Positions 1 to 10,773 of a DNA stretch of 64,000 bases are shown here, one piece after another. A model generated the notes under the pieces. That model searched no databases, was not told where the DNA came from, and was given only the letters and a program-made list of their open reading frames with translations. The DNA is from Dipteris shenzhenensis (taxonomy: Eukaryota > Polypodiophyta > Polypodiopsida > Gleicheniales): the NCBI GenBank assembly GCA_047967505.1, contig CM106541.1; one strand, given 5' to 3'. Within the stretch, counting starts at the first letter, position 1. The number at the start of each line of letters is the position of its first letter. The translations under genes and the position numbers were made by a program.

Positions 1-366
1 GGCAACATTGATCGCTTCCTTCGCCTAAGTACTATATTCTGTAAAACATTGGAATTCATTCTGGAGGTCCCATGTTACCTCCATTCCCATTTACCTCCAC
101 TCAATTTTAATCCCAATGAAAGGGTCAATGCTCAGATTACAAACCGACTCTATCAAAGAGTGATCTTCACATATCTCTGTTCAAGCAAATGGTGGATACA
201 TGCTACCTAGAAACTGAGCAAAAATTGTATGGTGCCAAGGCCTTATAGCAGGATCGACTGGCACGCCATAAGTTCCACAATCACTAGACTAAAAGCATGG
301 CAACCCAGGTACGTGCTCACAATCAGCCATAACCCGAGGACGGGTAATAAAATGGATCCGGGAGTA
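1..366. other. unassigned leading segment
   Basis: I see no convincing coding frame, RNA gene or repeat boundary here. It ends where the TG terminus of the first large LTR begins. Only short chance frames are present. Confidence 0.5.
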
Positions 367-479
367 TGTTGCCTCTGTACCAACATGGACTTAGGTAGAA
401 TAGAATGTGTGTGTAGAGAGTAGCGGCAAAGCTTCGCTTGTACTTACATGAGACTAGAAATAATCCCTCTTAGAAATCC

Positions 480-840
480 AACTTGCGTGTTCTACATGCA
501 AGTTCTACATATGATTTCTTCATTCAACTCCAACATGCGAGTTCTACATGCGAGTTCTACATGCAACTTCTACATACAAATCCTACATGCAACTCCTACA
601 TGCGAGTTCTACATGCGAGTTCTACATGTGAGTTTTACATGCAACTCCTACATGCAAGTTCTACATGCAACTTCTACATGCGAGTTCTATATGCGAGTTC
701 TACATGCAACTCCTACATGTGAGTTCTACTTGCAACTTCTACATGCGAGTTCTACATGCAAGTTATACATACAACTCCTACATGTGAGTTCTACATGCAA
801 CTCCTACATGCAACTTGCAAGTTCTACATGTAGAGAGAGA
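480..840 (+). repeat. 13-bp minisatellite in LTR-X U3
   Basis: Tandem variants of TTCTACATGCGAG / TTCTACATGCAAC / TCCTACATGCAAC repeat with a 13-bp period. The array lies just upstream of the TATA box. The same array, reversed, is in the copy at 45600-45960. Other copies carry a different 13-bp unit in the same position. Confidence 0.9.
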
Positions 841-885
841 ATGTGTTACAATTCCTACATGTAGAGAGAGAAGCTCTTCAACTTG

Positions 886-893
886 TATAAATA
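886..893 (+). promoter_or_regulatory. TATA box of LTR-X copy 1
   Basis: TATAAATA lies after the U3 minisatellite. It has exact counterparts in the other LTR-X copies at 10300-10307, 43034-43041 and 45540-45547 (minus strand) and at 59306-59313 (plus). Conservation across copies that differ elsewhere supports a real Pol II LTR promoter. Confidence 0.7.
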
Positions 894-1690
894 CCCCATA
901 ATGGAATGAAGCCCACACTCTTTGGGGCATTGTGTTGAGTTCTACTTTGGTATTCCAAGCAATTGTCTCAAGTGTCCATGCTTCCTTGCACTCCATGTCC
1001 AAAAGCATGTCCTAACTTTGCAACTCCTCCTCCCCTCTCCTCCAACCTTGCAACCCATTCTCTCCCTCTTCTCCTCCTCCTCCTCCTCCTCCTCCTCCCT
1101 CCTCCTCCTCCCTCCCTCCTCCTCCCTCCTCCTCCTTCGTCCTCCTCGTCCCTCCTCTCTCCTCTTTCCCCCATGCTCTTACACCTTCTTCCTCTCCCAC
1201 TCCTATGCTCCCCCTAAACCCTTAGTTCCTCAACCATTAATCTCCATGATCTACAAGGGAGACGAGTTCTCCACCATGTACTCCACTCTAAACCTTGGAA
1301 CCTCTTCTAAACTTTGGAGCCTCTCTCTAAATCTTGGACCCTCCTTCTAACCCTTGGAACTCCTAACCCTGAAACTCCTAAACCTTGGAACCTCCTTCTA
1401 ACCCTCGAACCTCTTCTAAACCCTGGAACCTCCTTCTAACCCTTAAACTCCTCCTAAACCCTGCAACCCCCAATGAAGGCGAAAGCCTTCATTACCTCAA
1501 GCGTGATGATACATGTTCCTTTTACACATGCATGCACTATGTTTGCTTATCACACTTAAGCCCACGTCTCTCATAGAAATATGACTCGAGGTCCTAAGCT
1601 ACACGTATACTACAAACAACAACCCCAATATATCTGTAGGTGACAAAAAGCCTTAGAACCCTACATACTGAGAATACCTTGCTCTTCTCA

Positions 1691-2423
1691 GTAAACAATC
1701 CTATTCGAAAAGAAATTTCATTGACCTTACAAATGATGTGGCTACAAAACTTGGAGTGGCACACGAAGGTGGGATTGACCTTGGAGATATTAGAAAAGTG
1801 CGGAAGAAAAGACCAAAGTCCATCCTTTACAATCCATAAAGATGACTCCCATAGACCTGAGTATCAAATAGTTAGCACACCAGTGCCAAGAAAAAGACAT
1901 TCAGGTTCAATTGTAATTGACAATAACAATCTTGATGGTTGTGAACATGGTGTGGCAAAGGTGCAAATACATCAGAGAAAGTGAGCAATTCAATGTACAT
2001 AGGTAGGGAGTCAAGTCTGCTACCAAGGGTATCTGCATCAAAGGAGGGGGGGGAAGTGTAACAAGCTAATTGACTCAAACGGAAGAAAATGAGTTTTGGG
2101 AGTCCCTGCACCTTCACTTTTTGGGAGGATTAGAACACCGATAGGTGTATAGTCACAAATGATCTAGTTCTATGACTCTTGGAATCCAACAATAGCAATT
2201 GAGGCATTGTAAGAACTAGTGCCAGCAAACTGGAAGGTTGCTAAAGGGACTAATATCAGCTCGGAAGAGTTGCATATTCTTATAGGAGGATTTGTTCTAG
2301 AAGAACCACTTCAAAAAGGGTCAACAAAATTTGGGCAGGGCCATAAAAAATGTTTGAAGAATCAAGCGAGACCTGAATTTTGAGAGGGCCAAGGAGTTGT
2401 CTTTATAAAAAAATAATAAAGAT
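1691..2423. other. unassigned, weakly coding-like stretch
   Basis: There is one 114-codon plus-strand frame (1640-1984), but its first part comes from the preceding LTR and I recognise no domain. The remainder has frequent stops. I assign no function. Confidence 0.3.
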
Positions 2424-2747
2424 ATGCAGGCAAGGATGGATTCAGCAAGGGCTATGGAATGTGAGGTGCTTCATGTGATTGAGGTGGAGCATGTGGAGTT
2501 TATTATTGGTACAATTGGGTCTTGCATGAGGGGGCTTCAATATACAATGGCCATATCTATTTTTTCATCTTGCACTTGTGAAGACTTCCTATTTAGGTCT
2601 GGAAGATTGGATCATTATATTCCTTGCAAGCACATTTACTACATACTATTGCAGTACTTGGGTCTAGATGCAGAAAATCACAAAGAGGTCCACCAAGCAT
2701 CAATGACAAAACAAGAGTTTTACAATGCACTTTCAAGAATCCCATGA
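2424..2747 (+). pseudogene. SWIM-type zinc-finger fragment
   Basis: This 107-codon frame contains CTCEDF, then about 16 residues, then PCKHIYY. That is the C-x-C-x(n)-C-x-H signature of a SWIM zinc finger. In plants this domain is best known from the C-terminal part of MULE (Mutator-like) transposases and FAR1-type proteins. The fragment starts and ends without upstream domains. No DDE transposase region is visible beside it and no terminal inverted repeats were found. I read it as a remnant of a MULE/FAR1-like coding region. A short SWIM-only host gene cannot be excluded. Confidence 0.5.
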
Positions 2748-3229
2748 TGTGGCCATAGGTACCTGTTGTTGTAGTATTCTATAGATAGAAAACATTTTGT
2801 GTCGAGGCATTGTTCACTACATTGTGGTTTTGTGTACTGTTTGTGGTCATGACATGTCTACATGGGTCTTTCGCTGTAGTTTTACGCTACCATTTTGTGG
2901 CTATATGGTGCATCTCAAATTGTCACTACATAAATGGTGCAACTAAATTAGTGTGTGCATGGTGTAATGTTTGAATGTTTTGTCATTTTATAATATAGCT
3001 CAGTTTGGTAAATGTGTTTTAAACATATAACAATGAAAGATTCCTTGACATTTTTAACTGCTGGTTCTTTGATATTTTTGTTATCTTGTAATATTGTTGG
3101 GTGACATAATACTAAATATACATATTCCTTGGAATAATATTGGTGACATGATGTACTACATTTAGGTCCAAGAATAGTGTTTTTGGCCATATTCTCTGAC
3201 ATGCCGCTCGCCGCTCAGGGATTTTTGCT
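2748..3229. other. intergenic, no feature seen
   Basis: AT-leaning sequence without a usable frame on either strand. It may be 3' flank of the SWIM fragment or far leader of the following minus-strand retroelement. Confidence 0.4.
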
Positions 3230-3650
3230 CAGAAAATGGAAACCCCCAGTGGAGGGTGATGGAGATGGGGGGTGGAGGAGGTGGGAGATAGAGAGAGGTA
3301 GAGAGATGGTGGAGTGTAGGGGGTGGGGAATAGAGAGAGGTAGAGAGATGGTGGAGTGGGGGGTGATGGAGATGGGGGGTGGAGGGGATGGGGGGTGGTG
3401 GAGGAGATGGGAGGTGGAGGTGGAGGTGGAGGGGGGAAATGGGAGATGGGGTGTAGAGAGATGGTGAAGGGAAAAAGGATGGTTACCTTGAGTGCAGGAG
3501 ATGGGGGATGGACAAAAAAAGTGGAGGTAGTGGGGAGGAAGATGATGGGAGGTGGAGATGGAGATGGAAGAGGGGTTGATGGAAAAAGTGGTGGTAGTGG
3601 AAATGGTGGATGGAAGTTAGAGAATGAAAAATAGAAATAAACAGAAAATA
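3230..3650. repeat. GGTGGAGATGG-type purine-rich microsatellite
   Basis: Irregular GGAGATGGGGGGTGGAGG units. A very similar tract occurs at 43507-43900. In both places it lies downstream, in the element's minus-strand sense, of a primer binding site and LTR-X. This suggests it belongs to the internal region of that family. Frames across it are low complexity and not genes. Confidence 0.7.
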
Positions 3651-3930
3651 TGGAGGCTTAACAGAATTTGGAGAAGGGAGTGGCTATCAAAAGTGTGGGG
3701 AAAGAAATGAGGGGGGTTGGTGTTTCTTTTATATGATGTGGGGGGATTAAGGGTTAATTTTGGGTGTTTAGCGTATTAATGTGATTTTGTAAGTCAACAC
3801 TATCCTTTTGCATTATTTGGAAGCATTTTTTCACTCCTTTGCCTTGAGGGATGCATCTTGAATGGTTTTTTGAAGGGGGTTCTTTTTCACACATGCAAGC
3901 ACATGCTCCACTTTCGCTTCAGGCGCTAAC

Positions 3931-3951
3931 CTCCTTGGCAGCGGCACCAAA
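3931..3951 (-). other. primer binding site of LTR-X element (tRNA-Asp type)
   Basis: On the minus strand the bases directly after the LTR read TTTGGTGCCGCTGCCAAGG. This resembles the TGGCGCCGTTGCCGGGGA primer site typical of plant Tat/Athila-type Ty3/gypsy elements. A related site follows the LTR-X copy at 44577. Two independent occurrences at the same position support the call. Confidence 0.65.
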
Positions 3952-4341
3952 TGTTGTCTCTGTTTTAACAAAATGCAGATTTCGAGGGTGTTGGTCACCT
4001 ACAATCGTGTCATTGCTCATTGTAGCATAGGTGTTCACAAGTGTAGCATAGGTCCTCAATCCGGTGTTCCAGTGAGAGGTGTAGGCTAAAGCATGGAAAG
4101 CAAATCTCATGCATGCGTGAATGAGAAAGAGGGCTTGATTATAATGATTGATGGAGGCTCTCGCCTCCATGGGAGTTAACTAGGAGTTCCATGGATTTCA
4201 AGGTTAGAAAGGGGGACAGGGTTGAGAGAGTTAACTAGGAGTTCCATGGATCAGACAGGGTTATAGGGTTTAGGAGGAGTCTAAGGTTGAGGAGTGGAGA
4301 GCTAGTCTCCTTCATGGATTTTAGGGGTAAGGGTTGAGGAG

Positions 4342-4346
4342 GAGGG
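4342..4346. repeat. target-site duplication of Copia-1 (left copy; right at 9869-9873)
   Basis: GAGGG directly precedes the LTR terminus at 4347 and recurs immediately after the other LTR at 9868. This five-base duplication fixes the element ends. Confidence 0.9.
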
Positions 4347-4699
4347 TGTGAAGATAGTGGGAGAGAGGGAAGGAGTCTCACTTGCGGCTTTCTCACATAA
4401 ACAATTGGGGGAATACACACAAAGGTGGAGGCTGAAAACAGTTTTCCTCTTCTTAGTTGTGAAAGCCAAAAGAACTCAAGTACAAAGAAATAGAAAAACC
4501 CTATATGTGGGTCTCAAACCAAACTCAACTAACTAAGGTGGCATACTAACTGAGCCACAAACTAGAGTAGATAAGGATAGCTGTCATCCAGCTATTATTC
4601 GTGGGCGGTGTACCAACCGCATCTCCAGCTAACAAGTCGGTGACATAAATACACAACGGTCACCCTGGCATATCGCGAGTGGAGCTCGATATCTCAACA
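4347..4699 (-). repeat. Copia-1 3' LTR
   Basis: 353 bp, TGTTGAGATATCGAGCTC...ACTATCTTCACA on the minus strand. The polypurine tract lies immediately upstream in element orientation (4700-4716). The pol frame enters this LTR and stops at 4660. Confidence 0.93.
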
Positions 4700-7600
4700 C
4701 TCCCCCTCGAGCTCAATCCCAATTCCTGCACACCAAGCAGGTCTCTGAACTTGCGCAGTTTCTCTGTGCCCAATGCTTTCGTGAATATGTCAGCTACCTG
4801 ATTTTCTGTGCTGACATAAACTAGATCAATAAGACCTAGTAAAACCTTCTCCCGCACATAGTGATAATGCACCTCAATGTGCTTTGTTCTAGCATGAAAG
4901 ACTGGGTTCTTTGCCAAATGTATACTACTCATGTTGTCACAATAAATGACAACCGGCCCATCTGTAGACTGATGCATATCATAGAGTAGCTTATGCAACC
5001 AAGCTACCTCACATGCAGCCATTGCTGCACCCCTGTACTCAGCCTCTGTGCTCGACAAGGAAACTGTAGGCTGTTTCTTGCTGCTCCAAGTGACTGCAGC
5101 ACTCCCAAAAGAGAACACATATCCACTGGTAGATCGTCTATCTGAAATGCTACCAGCCCAATCAGCATCAGTGTATCCATGCAACTGTATCTGAACCCCA
5201 ACCTCATAAAATAGTCCATACTGCAATGTGGACTTCACATACATGAGTATGCGTCTAGCCGCATCCAAATGCGGTTTCCTTGGAGCCTGCATAAACTGAC
5301 TTACCAACCCAACAGCATAGCTCAAATCTGGCCTGGTAATAGTCATGTAAATCAAACTTCCTACTATGCGTCTATACATAGTAGGGTCTTCTAGAAGCTC
5401 ACCTACATCTGCGCTCAGCTTCACATTCTGCTCCAAAGGAATTGAAATAGGCTTACAGCCTGTCATCCCATATTTGGACAGCATGTCCAATCCATACTGC
5501 CTCTGCAAGAGCTGTATCCCACTTGGTGATCTAATCACCTCAATGCCCAAGAAATAACGCAGCTCTCCCAAATCCTTCATCTCAAACTTCTGCCTCAATA
5601 GCATTTTCACATGAAGGATATCTTCATCACTATCACCTGTGATGATCAAATCATCAACATAAATGACCAGCAGCATAATCCCTTTCTCTGTTTTTCTCAC
5701 ATAGAGTGAGAAATCTGCCTTGGAAATCTGAAAGCCAATAGTGACAAGATATTGTCCTATCTTGTCAGACCATGCTCTAGGTCCTTGCTTCAGGCCATAC
5801 AAGGCTTTCTTCAACCTGCAAACAAACTCAGGATGAATAGCATGAACATAACCTACTGGCTGCTCCATAAAGACCTCTTCTTGCAAATCACCATGCAAGA
5901 AGGCATTCTTTACATCCATCTGATGTAAAGACCATCCCTTTGATGCAGCCATAGCAATGGCTGCTCTTACGGTTGCCATCCTTGCAACCGGGCTGAAAGT
6001 TTCTTCATAACCAATGCCATATGTCTATGCATACCCCTTGACAACTAATCTTGCCTTGTATCTATTCACAGAACCATCTGCATTGTGCTTGATCTTATAA
6101 ACCCACTTACAACCAATTGCATTCTTGCCTTTAGGCAAAGGCACCAATTCCCATGTAGCATTAGCATCCAAGGCATCCATTTCTTCATCCATGGCTTTCT
6201 CCCATTTTTCATTTCCCATGGCTTGCTCAAAAGAAGTGGGCTCTGGTTCCTGTATCACTTTGACCATATAGGCATAGTGAATGGCTGTAAATCCATCATA
6301 TTTCAGCCTATCCACAGGATACCTAACCCTGGTAGACCTGCGCAAAATAGGCTCACTTCTAGGTGCTCTCAAAACATCCCTGGTCTTCCTTACTCCAGGT
6401 GTAACAACAGAAGGAATACCCAACTCATCATCAATGCTCTGTTCTGAGCCACTGGATTCACCATCCACATAAGAGTGACCTGCATTCACATCAAACATGG
6501 GCTGATCTACCTTCTCTTTTCCTTTTCGTGATACTTGCGTACCACTATCTGCATTGCTTTGAGGAGATTCTCCTGATCTCAATCTACCTATCCATGGCGA
6601 AGTATGTGAACCACTGCTAGAGGACACTGTAGGTCCACTGATATTTTGTGATTACTGCTGTGAATTCTGTGCAGCAATACCATTTTCTGCATCTACATCA
6701 ATCATCACATTTACTGGTTTATACCAGCTGCTCATCTCATCAAAAACAACATCTCTGCTCACTGTGAACTTACGTGTAGAAGGGTTATAGCATCTTGCTG
6801 CAGAGAATAACCAATAAAGATGCACTTCTCAGCTTTTGGATCCAACTTGGACCTCAACTCAGCTGGCACATGGACAAAGGCAATGCAACCAAAAATCTTC
6901 AGATGAGAAATATCTGGTTTCCTACCAGTATACATCTCCTCTGGCGTCATGCCATGTATTGCTGCAGTGGGAGTCCTGTTCATTATATAGACTGCTGTAG
7001 CAACTGCTTCAGCCCAATAATAATCTGGTAGATCTTTTTCATTTAGCATAGCCCGAGATACCTCTCCAATATGCCTGTTTTTTCTTTCAGCAATTCCATT
7101 TTGCTGTGGGGTATGACTGCATGAATATTGCTGCTTTATACCATGCTCCTGCAAGAACCTTGCAAACTCATTTGAGAGGTACTCTCCCCCTCCATCTGAC
7201 CTTAGGCATTTTATTTGCAGGCCTGTTTCTTTTTCAACCATAGCTTTGAAAGCTTTGAAGTGCCCAAACACTTCACTTTTCTTTTTCATAAAATACACCC
7301 ATAGTTTTTTGCTGAAGTCATCAATAAATGTGACAAAATAGTGACAGCCTCCAATAGATGCAGCTTTTGTAGTCCACACATCAGAGTGGATTAATTCCAA
7401 TGGTTTTTTACTCTCTTGAACATGCCTAGGAAAAGGTTTCCTTGCCTGTTTCCCAAATTGACAGGCTTCACAAACCTTGTGCATTTCTGCAACCTTGAAT
7501 TTAGGCAATCCTGCAACAATATTTTGGGCTTGCATTGATTTTAGTCGCTGTATATTAACATGACCAATGCGTTTGTGCCAGATATCAATATCTGCAACTA

Positions 7601-8057
7601 CACCAGTCCCATGTGCAAACATTGCTGCACTCAATTCAGGCATGTCTGCATCCAACGTAAACATCTTGCCCTTCTTCTTTCCTTTTGCTATCAAGCGACC
7701 GTTATTTTTCATATCCTCAACAAAGCATCCATGAGGATTAAATCTAACCTGCAAGCCTTGCTCAACCATTTGACCAATAGAAACGAGGTTCTTGGTGATG
7801 TTCGGGACATGAAATACATCAGACAAGTATTTCTTTTTCCCATCCTGCATAGACAAAGGAATTTTGCCAATCTGCACAATAGGATGTGCAGTATCATCAC
7901 CAGTCTCCACAAATCCTAGTTTTTCCATTTTTCTTGCATCCTGCATCCATTCAGCGTGACCTGTCATGTGGTTTGATGCACCCGAGTCAACATACCACAC
8001 ATCATTGCTTTCTTCTGCACTTGTTACAGAATTTGTCATATGCTGCACCATAAACAA
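4660..8057 (-). pseudogene. pol: Copia-1 pol (protease-integrase-RT-RNase H)
   Basis: Copia-type polyprotein decoded on the minus strand. The retroviral-type aspartic protease has the VDSGAS motif near 7990. The GAG-pre-integrase region ([10 protein letters not shown]) leads into the DDE integrase (HSDVW, FIDDFS, RSDGGGEY, HTPQQNG). Reverse transcriptase shows the FLHGDLQEE and YVDD motifs (about 5650), and RNase H shows DADWAG, SSTEAEY and DNMSS. Breaks relative to the 34376 copy: a roughly 10-base deletion near 6793, TAA at 6652-6654 and TAG at 6025-6027. The frame ends inside the LTR. The family normally makes a single ORF; this copy cannot do so without suppression. Confidence 0.92.
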
Positions 8058-8111
8058 ATGCTCATTTCTGTCATCACCCTGTCTACTAGAGGATGCATAT
8101 TAATTGCCTTG

Positions 8112-9007
8112 CTACAATTTTCCATTCATAATGTCATTCTGCTTTTTGTAGCAGTCTTTAGCCATATGACCCATTTTGCCACAATAGTAGCATTCAACAT
8201 TGTTGTTTGCATTTTGGCCTCTCTGCCATCCACCACGGCCTCTTTGGCTCCCCCTGCCTCTAGAGTTACCACGTCCTCCTGCGTAGGACTGATTTTCTTG
8301 TGTTTGCTGCATATTCTGATTTCTACCACGGGGCCTCCTCTACCTCTTCCTCTACCTCTGCCAGCATTTGAGTAGAAGAAAGTTTCTTTTGAAGTTCCTG
8401 CTGAAGAAGATGCACCCCCATTTCTCTGCTCTTTAGAAATTAGAAGAGCAATCAACTCCTCAAAATCAGGAAAGTTTTCACGGATGGCAATGGATGTCCG
8501 GAACTGTGCATAATCCTTTCCTAGACCATTCAAGGTCACAGAAACCAAATCATCATCATCCACTGGCGACCCAATGGAAGCAAGTGCATCTGCAATTTTC
8601 TTCACTTTCATGTGGTAGTCATTTATGCTCAAATTTTCTCTCTGCACATTGTGCAACTCCTGTTTGAGTTGCATTTTCCTGGCTTGCGTATTTGTGCTAT
8701 ACATTTTTGCCAAAGTATCCCATGCCTCCTTTGGCGTATTTGCATCCTGAATATGCACAATCATGGAGTCCAAAATATTGATAGACAGCCAGTACATAAC
8801 TTTCCTGGCTCTCTCATGCCATCCTTTGAATGCCTGCATTTCCTGTTGACTGGGAACATTAGGAAGAACGGGTTCTTCTTCATTTCCTGTAATGAATTCC
8901 CAATAGCCTTTTCCCATCAAGAAATTCGTCATTCTAAACTTCCATGCCTGGAAGTTGTTCTTGTCAAGCTTTTCAGTGACAATCTATGAAAGAGAATCAG
9001 ATGCCAT
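8112..9007 (-). pseudogene. gag: Copia-1 gag
   Basis: Copia gag on the minus strand. The start is set at 9007 because MASDSLS there matches the undamaged start at 39057. Codon 8 is TAG (8984-8986), where the 39057 copy has CAG. A UBN2-like capsid region (about 8500-8930) and an Arg/Gly-rich linker precede a CCHC zinc knuckle, CYYCGKMGHMAKDC (8151-8192). A small deletion near 8330 puts the knuckle out of frame with the capsid region. Translation would give a truncated Gag. Confidence 0.88.
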
Positions 9008-9503
9008 TACAGAACACTGCAAAACACGGGCAGATCTGCAAAACTGACGAAAGTGGTATTTCACCACACAGTCACTTCCTAGTGACGATTTTGCATCAAC
9101 AGGCAACAGGCATGAATCTGTAACTCCCAATATCTCTGCACACAGGCATACGATGCAATTTCTCCGGCACCTTTCCACCGACTAGCCGCGCAGTGTTCGC
9201 TCAGCCAAAAACAGGGCCTTTTTCTAAGTGCCTACGAAGAACTTCCGCCTTCAAAACGGGCCCCGAAACGGCCTCAAATCAGAAAAATAAAGTCACTAAG
9301 GGCTTCGCCCACTCCTGCAGCATATACTGCGCTCTCGCCACACCGCGAAGGGCGTCTCAATCTGAAACAGTGCACTCCTGCACTTCTGGCTATGCTACCT
9401 GCAGAGATTTGCTCCCAAACTCGAAATAGGAAAGCAACACTGGTCCTCTTACCAGGACACCACGAACTTGGCTTGCTTTCTTGAGCTCCTTACCACGAAC
9501 AAG

Positions 9504-9515
9504 GCTCTGATACCA
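9504..9515 (-). other. Copia-1 primer binding site (tRNA-iMet)
   Basis: The minus strand reads TGGTATCAGAGC directly after the 5' LTR. This is the standard initiator-methionine tRNA primer site of plant copia elements. The same site occurs at 39552-39563 and, mutated, at 19479-19490 and 56096-56107. Confidence 0.9.
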
Positions 9516-9868
9516 TGTGAAGATAGTGGGAGAGAGGGAAGGAGTCTCACTTGCCGCTTTCTCACATAAACAATTGGGGGAATACACACAAAGGTGGAGG
9601 CTGAAAACAGTTTTCCTCTTCTTCGTTGTGAAAGCCAAAAGAACTCAAGTACAAAGAAATAGAAGAACCCTATATGTGGGTTTCAAACCAAACTCAACTA
9701 ACTAAGGTGGCATACTAACTGAGCCACAAACTAGAGTACATAAGGATAGTTGTCATCCAGCTATTATTCGTGGGCGGTGTACCAACCGCATCTCCAGCTA
9801 ACAAGTCGGTGACATAAATACACAACGGTCACCCTGGCATATCGTGAGTGGAGCTCGATATCTCAACA
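9516..9868 (-). repeat. Copia-1 5' LTR
   Basis: 353 bp, nearly identical to the LTR at 4347-4699, followed by the GAGGG duplication. Confidence 0.93.
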
Positions 9869-10402
9869 GAGGGAGGGAGGAGGAGGGAGGAGGAGGAGAA
9901 GGGAGGAGGAGGAGGAGGGAGGAGAAGGGAGGGAGGGAGGAGGAGGAGGAAGGAGGAGGAGGGAAGAGGAGGAGAAGGGAGGAGGAGAAGGGAGGAGGAG
10001 GAGGGAGGAGGAGGAGAAGGGAGGAGAAGGGAGGGAGGAAGGAGGAGGTGGAGGAGGGAGGAGGATGGAAGAGGAGGAGGAGGAGGGAGGAGGAGGGAGG
10101 AAGAGGGAGGAAGGAGGAGGGAGGAGGAGGGAAGAAGGAGGAGGAGGAGGGAGTTCAAGGGTAGAGAGTGCAAGGGTAAGGGCATGCTAGAACACGATAG
10201 TGTAAGAGAGCATGGACGCAATGGAGATCAATCGCATGAACACAATAGTGAGCTTGAACACTGAACCCCAAAGAGTCATAGTTTCATTCCATTGAGAGAT
10301 ATTTATACATGTTGCTCTCTACACAATCTGTAGGTACCTCTATGGTGGGACCTCTTTTGTAGGAGACCTTTTGGATAGGAGTCCCTCCACTTTTGGGGGG
10401 GA

Positions 10403-10530
10403 CCTTTTGGGTCTCTACACAAAGTGGGGGGACTTTTTGGGTCTCTACACAAAGTGGAGGGACTTTTTGGGTCTGTACACAAAGTGGAGGGACTTTTTGG
10501 TCTCTACACAAAGTGGAGGGACCTCTGAAA
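10403..10530 (-). repeat. about 30-bp tandem repeat in LTR-X U3
   Basis: Four to five units of GGTCTCTACACAAAGTGGAG plus GGACTTTTTG. It holds the U3 position occupied by 13-bp arrays in the other LTR-X copies. Confidence 0.85.
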
Positions 10531-10773
10531 GTGTAGGCTTTTGGTCTTTCTCTCTCTAGATTTAGTATTTCTCTCTCTAGATCCTGATTTTGCAAGTATG
10601 ATTGGATCTTTTCTAGAGAGGATTTTGGCTATCCTCATCCTTTAAGATTTATCATACTGTCTTTCAGGCTCAATATATTACATGCGGAGCTTTGCTGCTA
10701 CTCTACATACACAATGCTCTCATAGTTGTTGTCCTAGATTGCACTTCTGGCCCTTGTTGCCACAGGATTAACA

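Larger units (their letters stand above)
367..1690 (+). mobile_element. LTR-X copy 1, large LTR, truncated 3' end
   Basis: This is a long non-coding LTR-like unit. It starts TGTTGCCTCTGTACCAACAT and shares its full order of parts with the copies at 44577-46063 and 58933-60177. The order is a 13-bp U3 minisatellite (about 480-840), a TATAAATA box at 886-893, a conserved stretch around the presumed start site, a CTC-rich tract (1050-1160), a TTCTAAACCCTGGAACC-like array (1290-1470) and a 3' end with GCTCTTCC. The last 30 or so bases found in other copies are missing or diverged after about 1687. No matching target duplication is visible, so the right edge is uncertain. Frames read across the minisatellite are artefacts. 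Confidence 0.75.
4347..9868 (-). mobile_element. Copia-1: full-length Ty1/copia retrotransposon
   Basis: The 5,522-bp element lies on the minus strand. It has 353-bp LTRs at 4347-4699 and 9516-9868 that differ at about 7 sites (about 98% identical by eye), TG...CA termini, an initiator-Met primer site at 9504-9515, a GAGGGGGAG polypurine tract next to the 3' LTR, and a GAGGG target duplication. Gag, protease, integrase, reverse transcriptase and RNase H occur in copia order. It is coding-defective: nonsense codons in gag and pol, and two short deletions that shift frame. It sits in the purine-rich tract of an older large LTR. Confidence 0.95.
3952..10773 (-). mobile_element. LTR-X copy (5' LTR, minus), split by Copia-1
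   Basis: The LTR runs from 10773 (TGTTAATCCTGTGGCAACAA on the minus strand) down to 3952 (ending ACAGAGACAACA), followed by a primer binding site. It is interrupted by Copia-1 at 4347-9868. Without the insert and the duplicated 5 bp it is about 1,295 bp. It carries a U3 tandem array (10403-10530, about 30-bp units), a TATA box at 10300-10307, and a GA-rich tract (9869-10155) continuous with 4320-4346. Internal sequence lies below 3930. No matching 3' LTR lies inside the window. Confidence 0.75.

Noticed and set aside
448-864. Open frames rich in Cys/Tyr/Met (CEFYMRVLHA-type repeats)
   Set aside because: They are the 13-bp LTR-X minisatellite read in three phases. The same array is non-coding and reversed at 45600-45960.
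9829-10264. Pro/Leu/Ser-rich and Arg/Gly/Glu-rich ORFs
   Set aside because: Purine-rich GGAGGA repeat of LTR-X read in different phases, partly inside the copia LTR.
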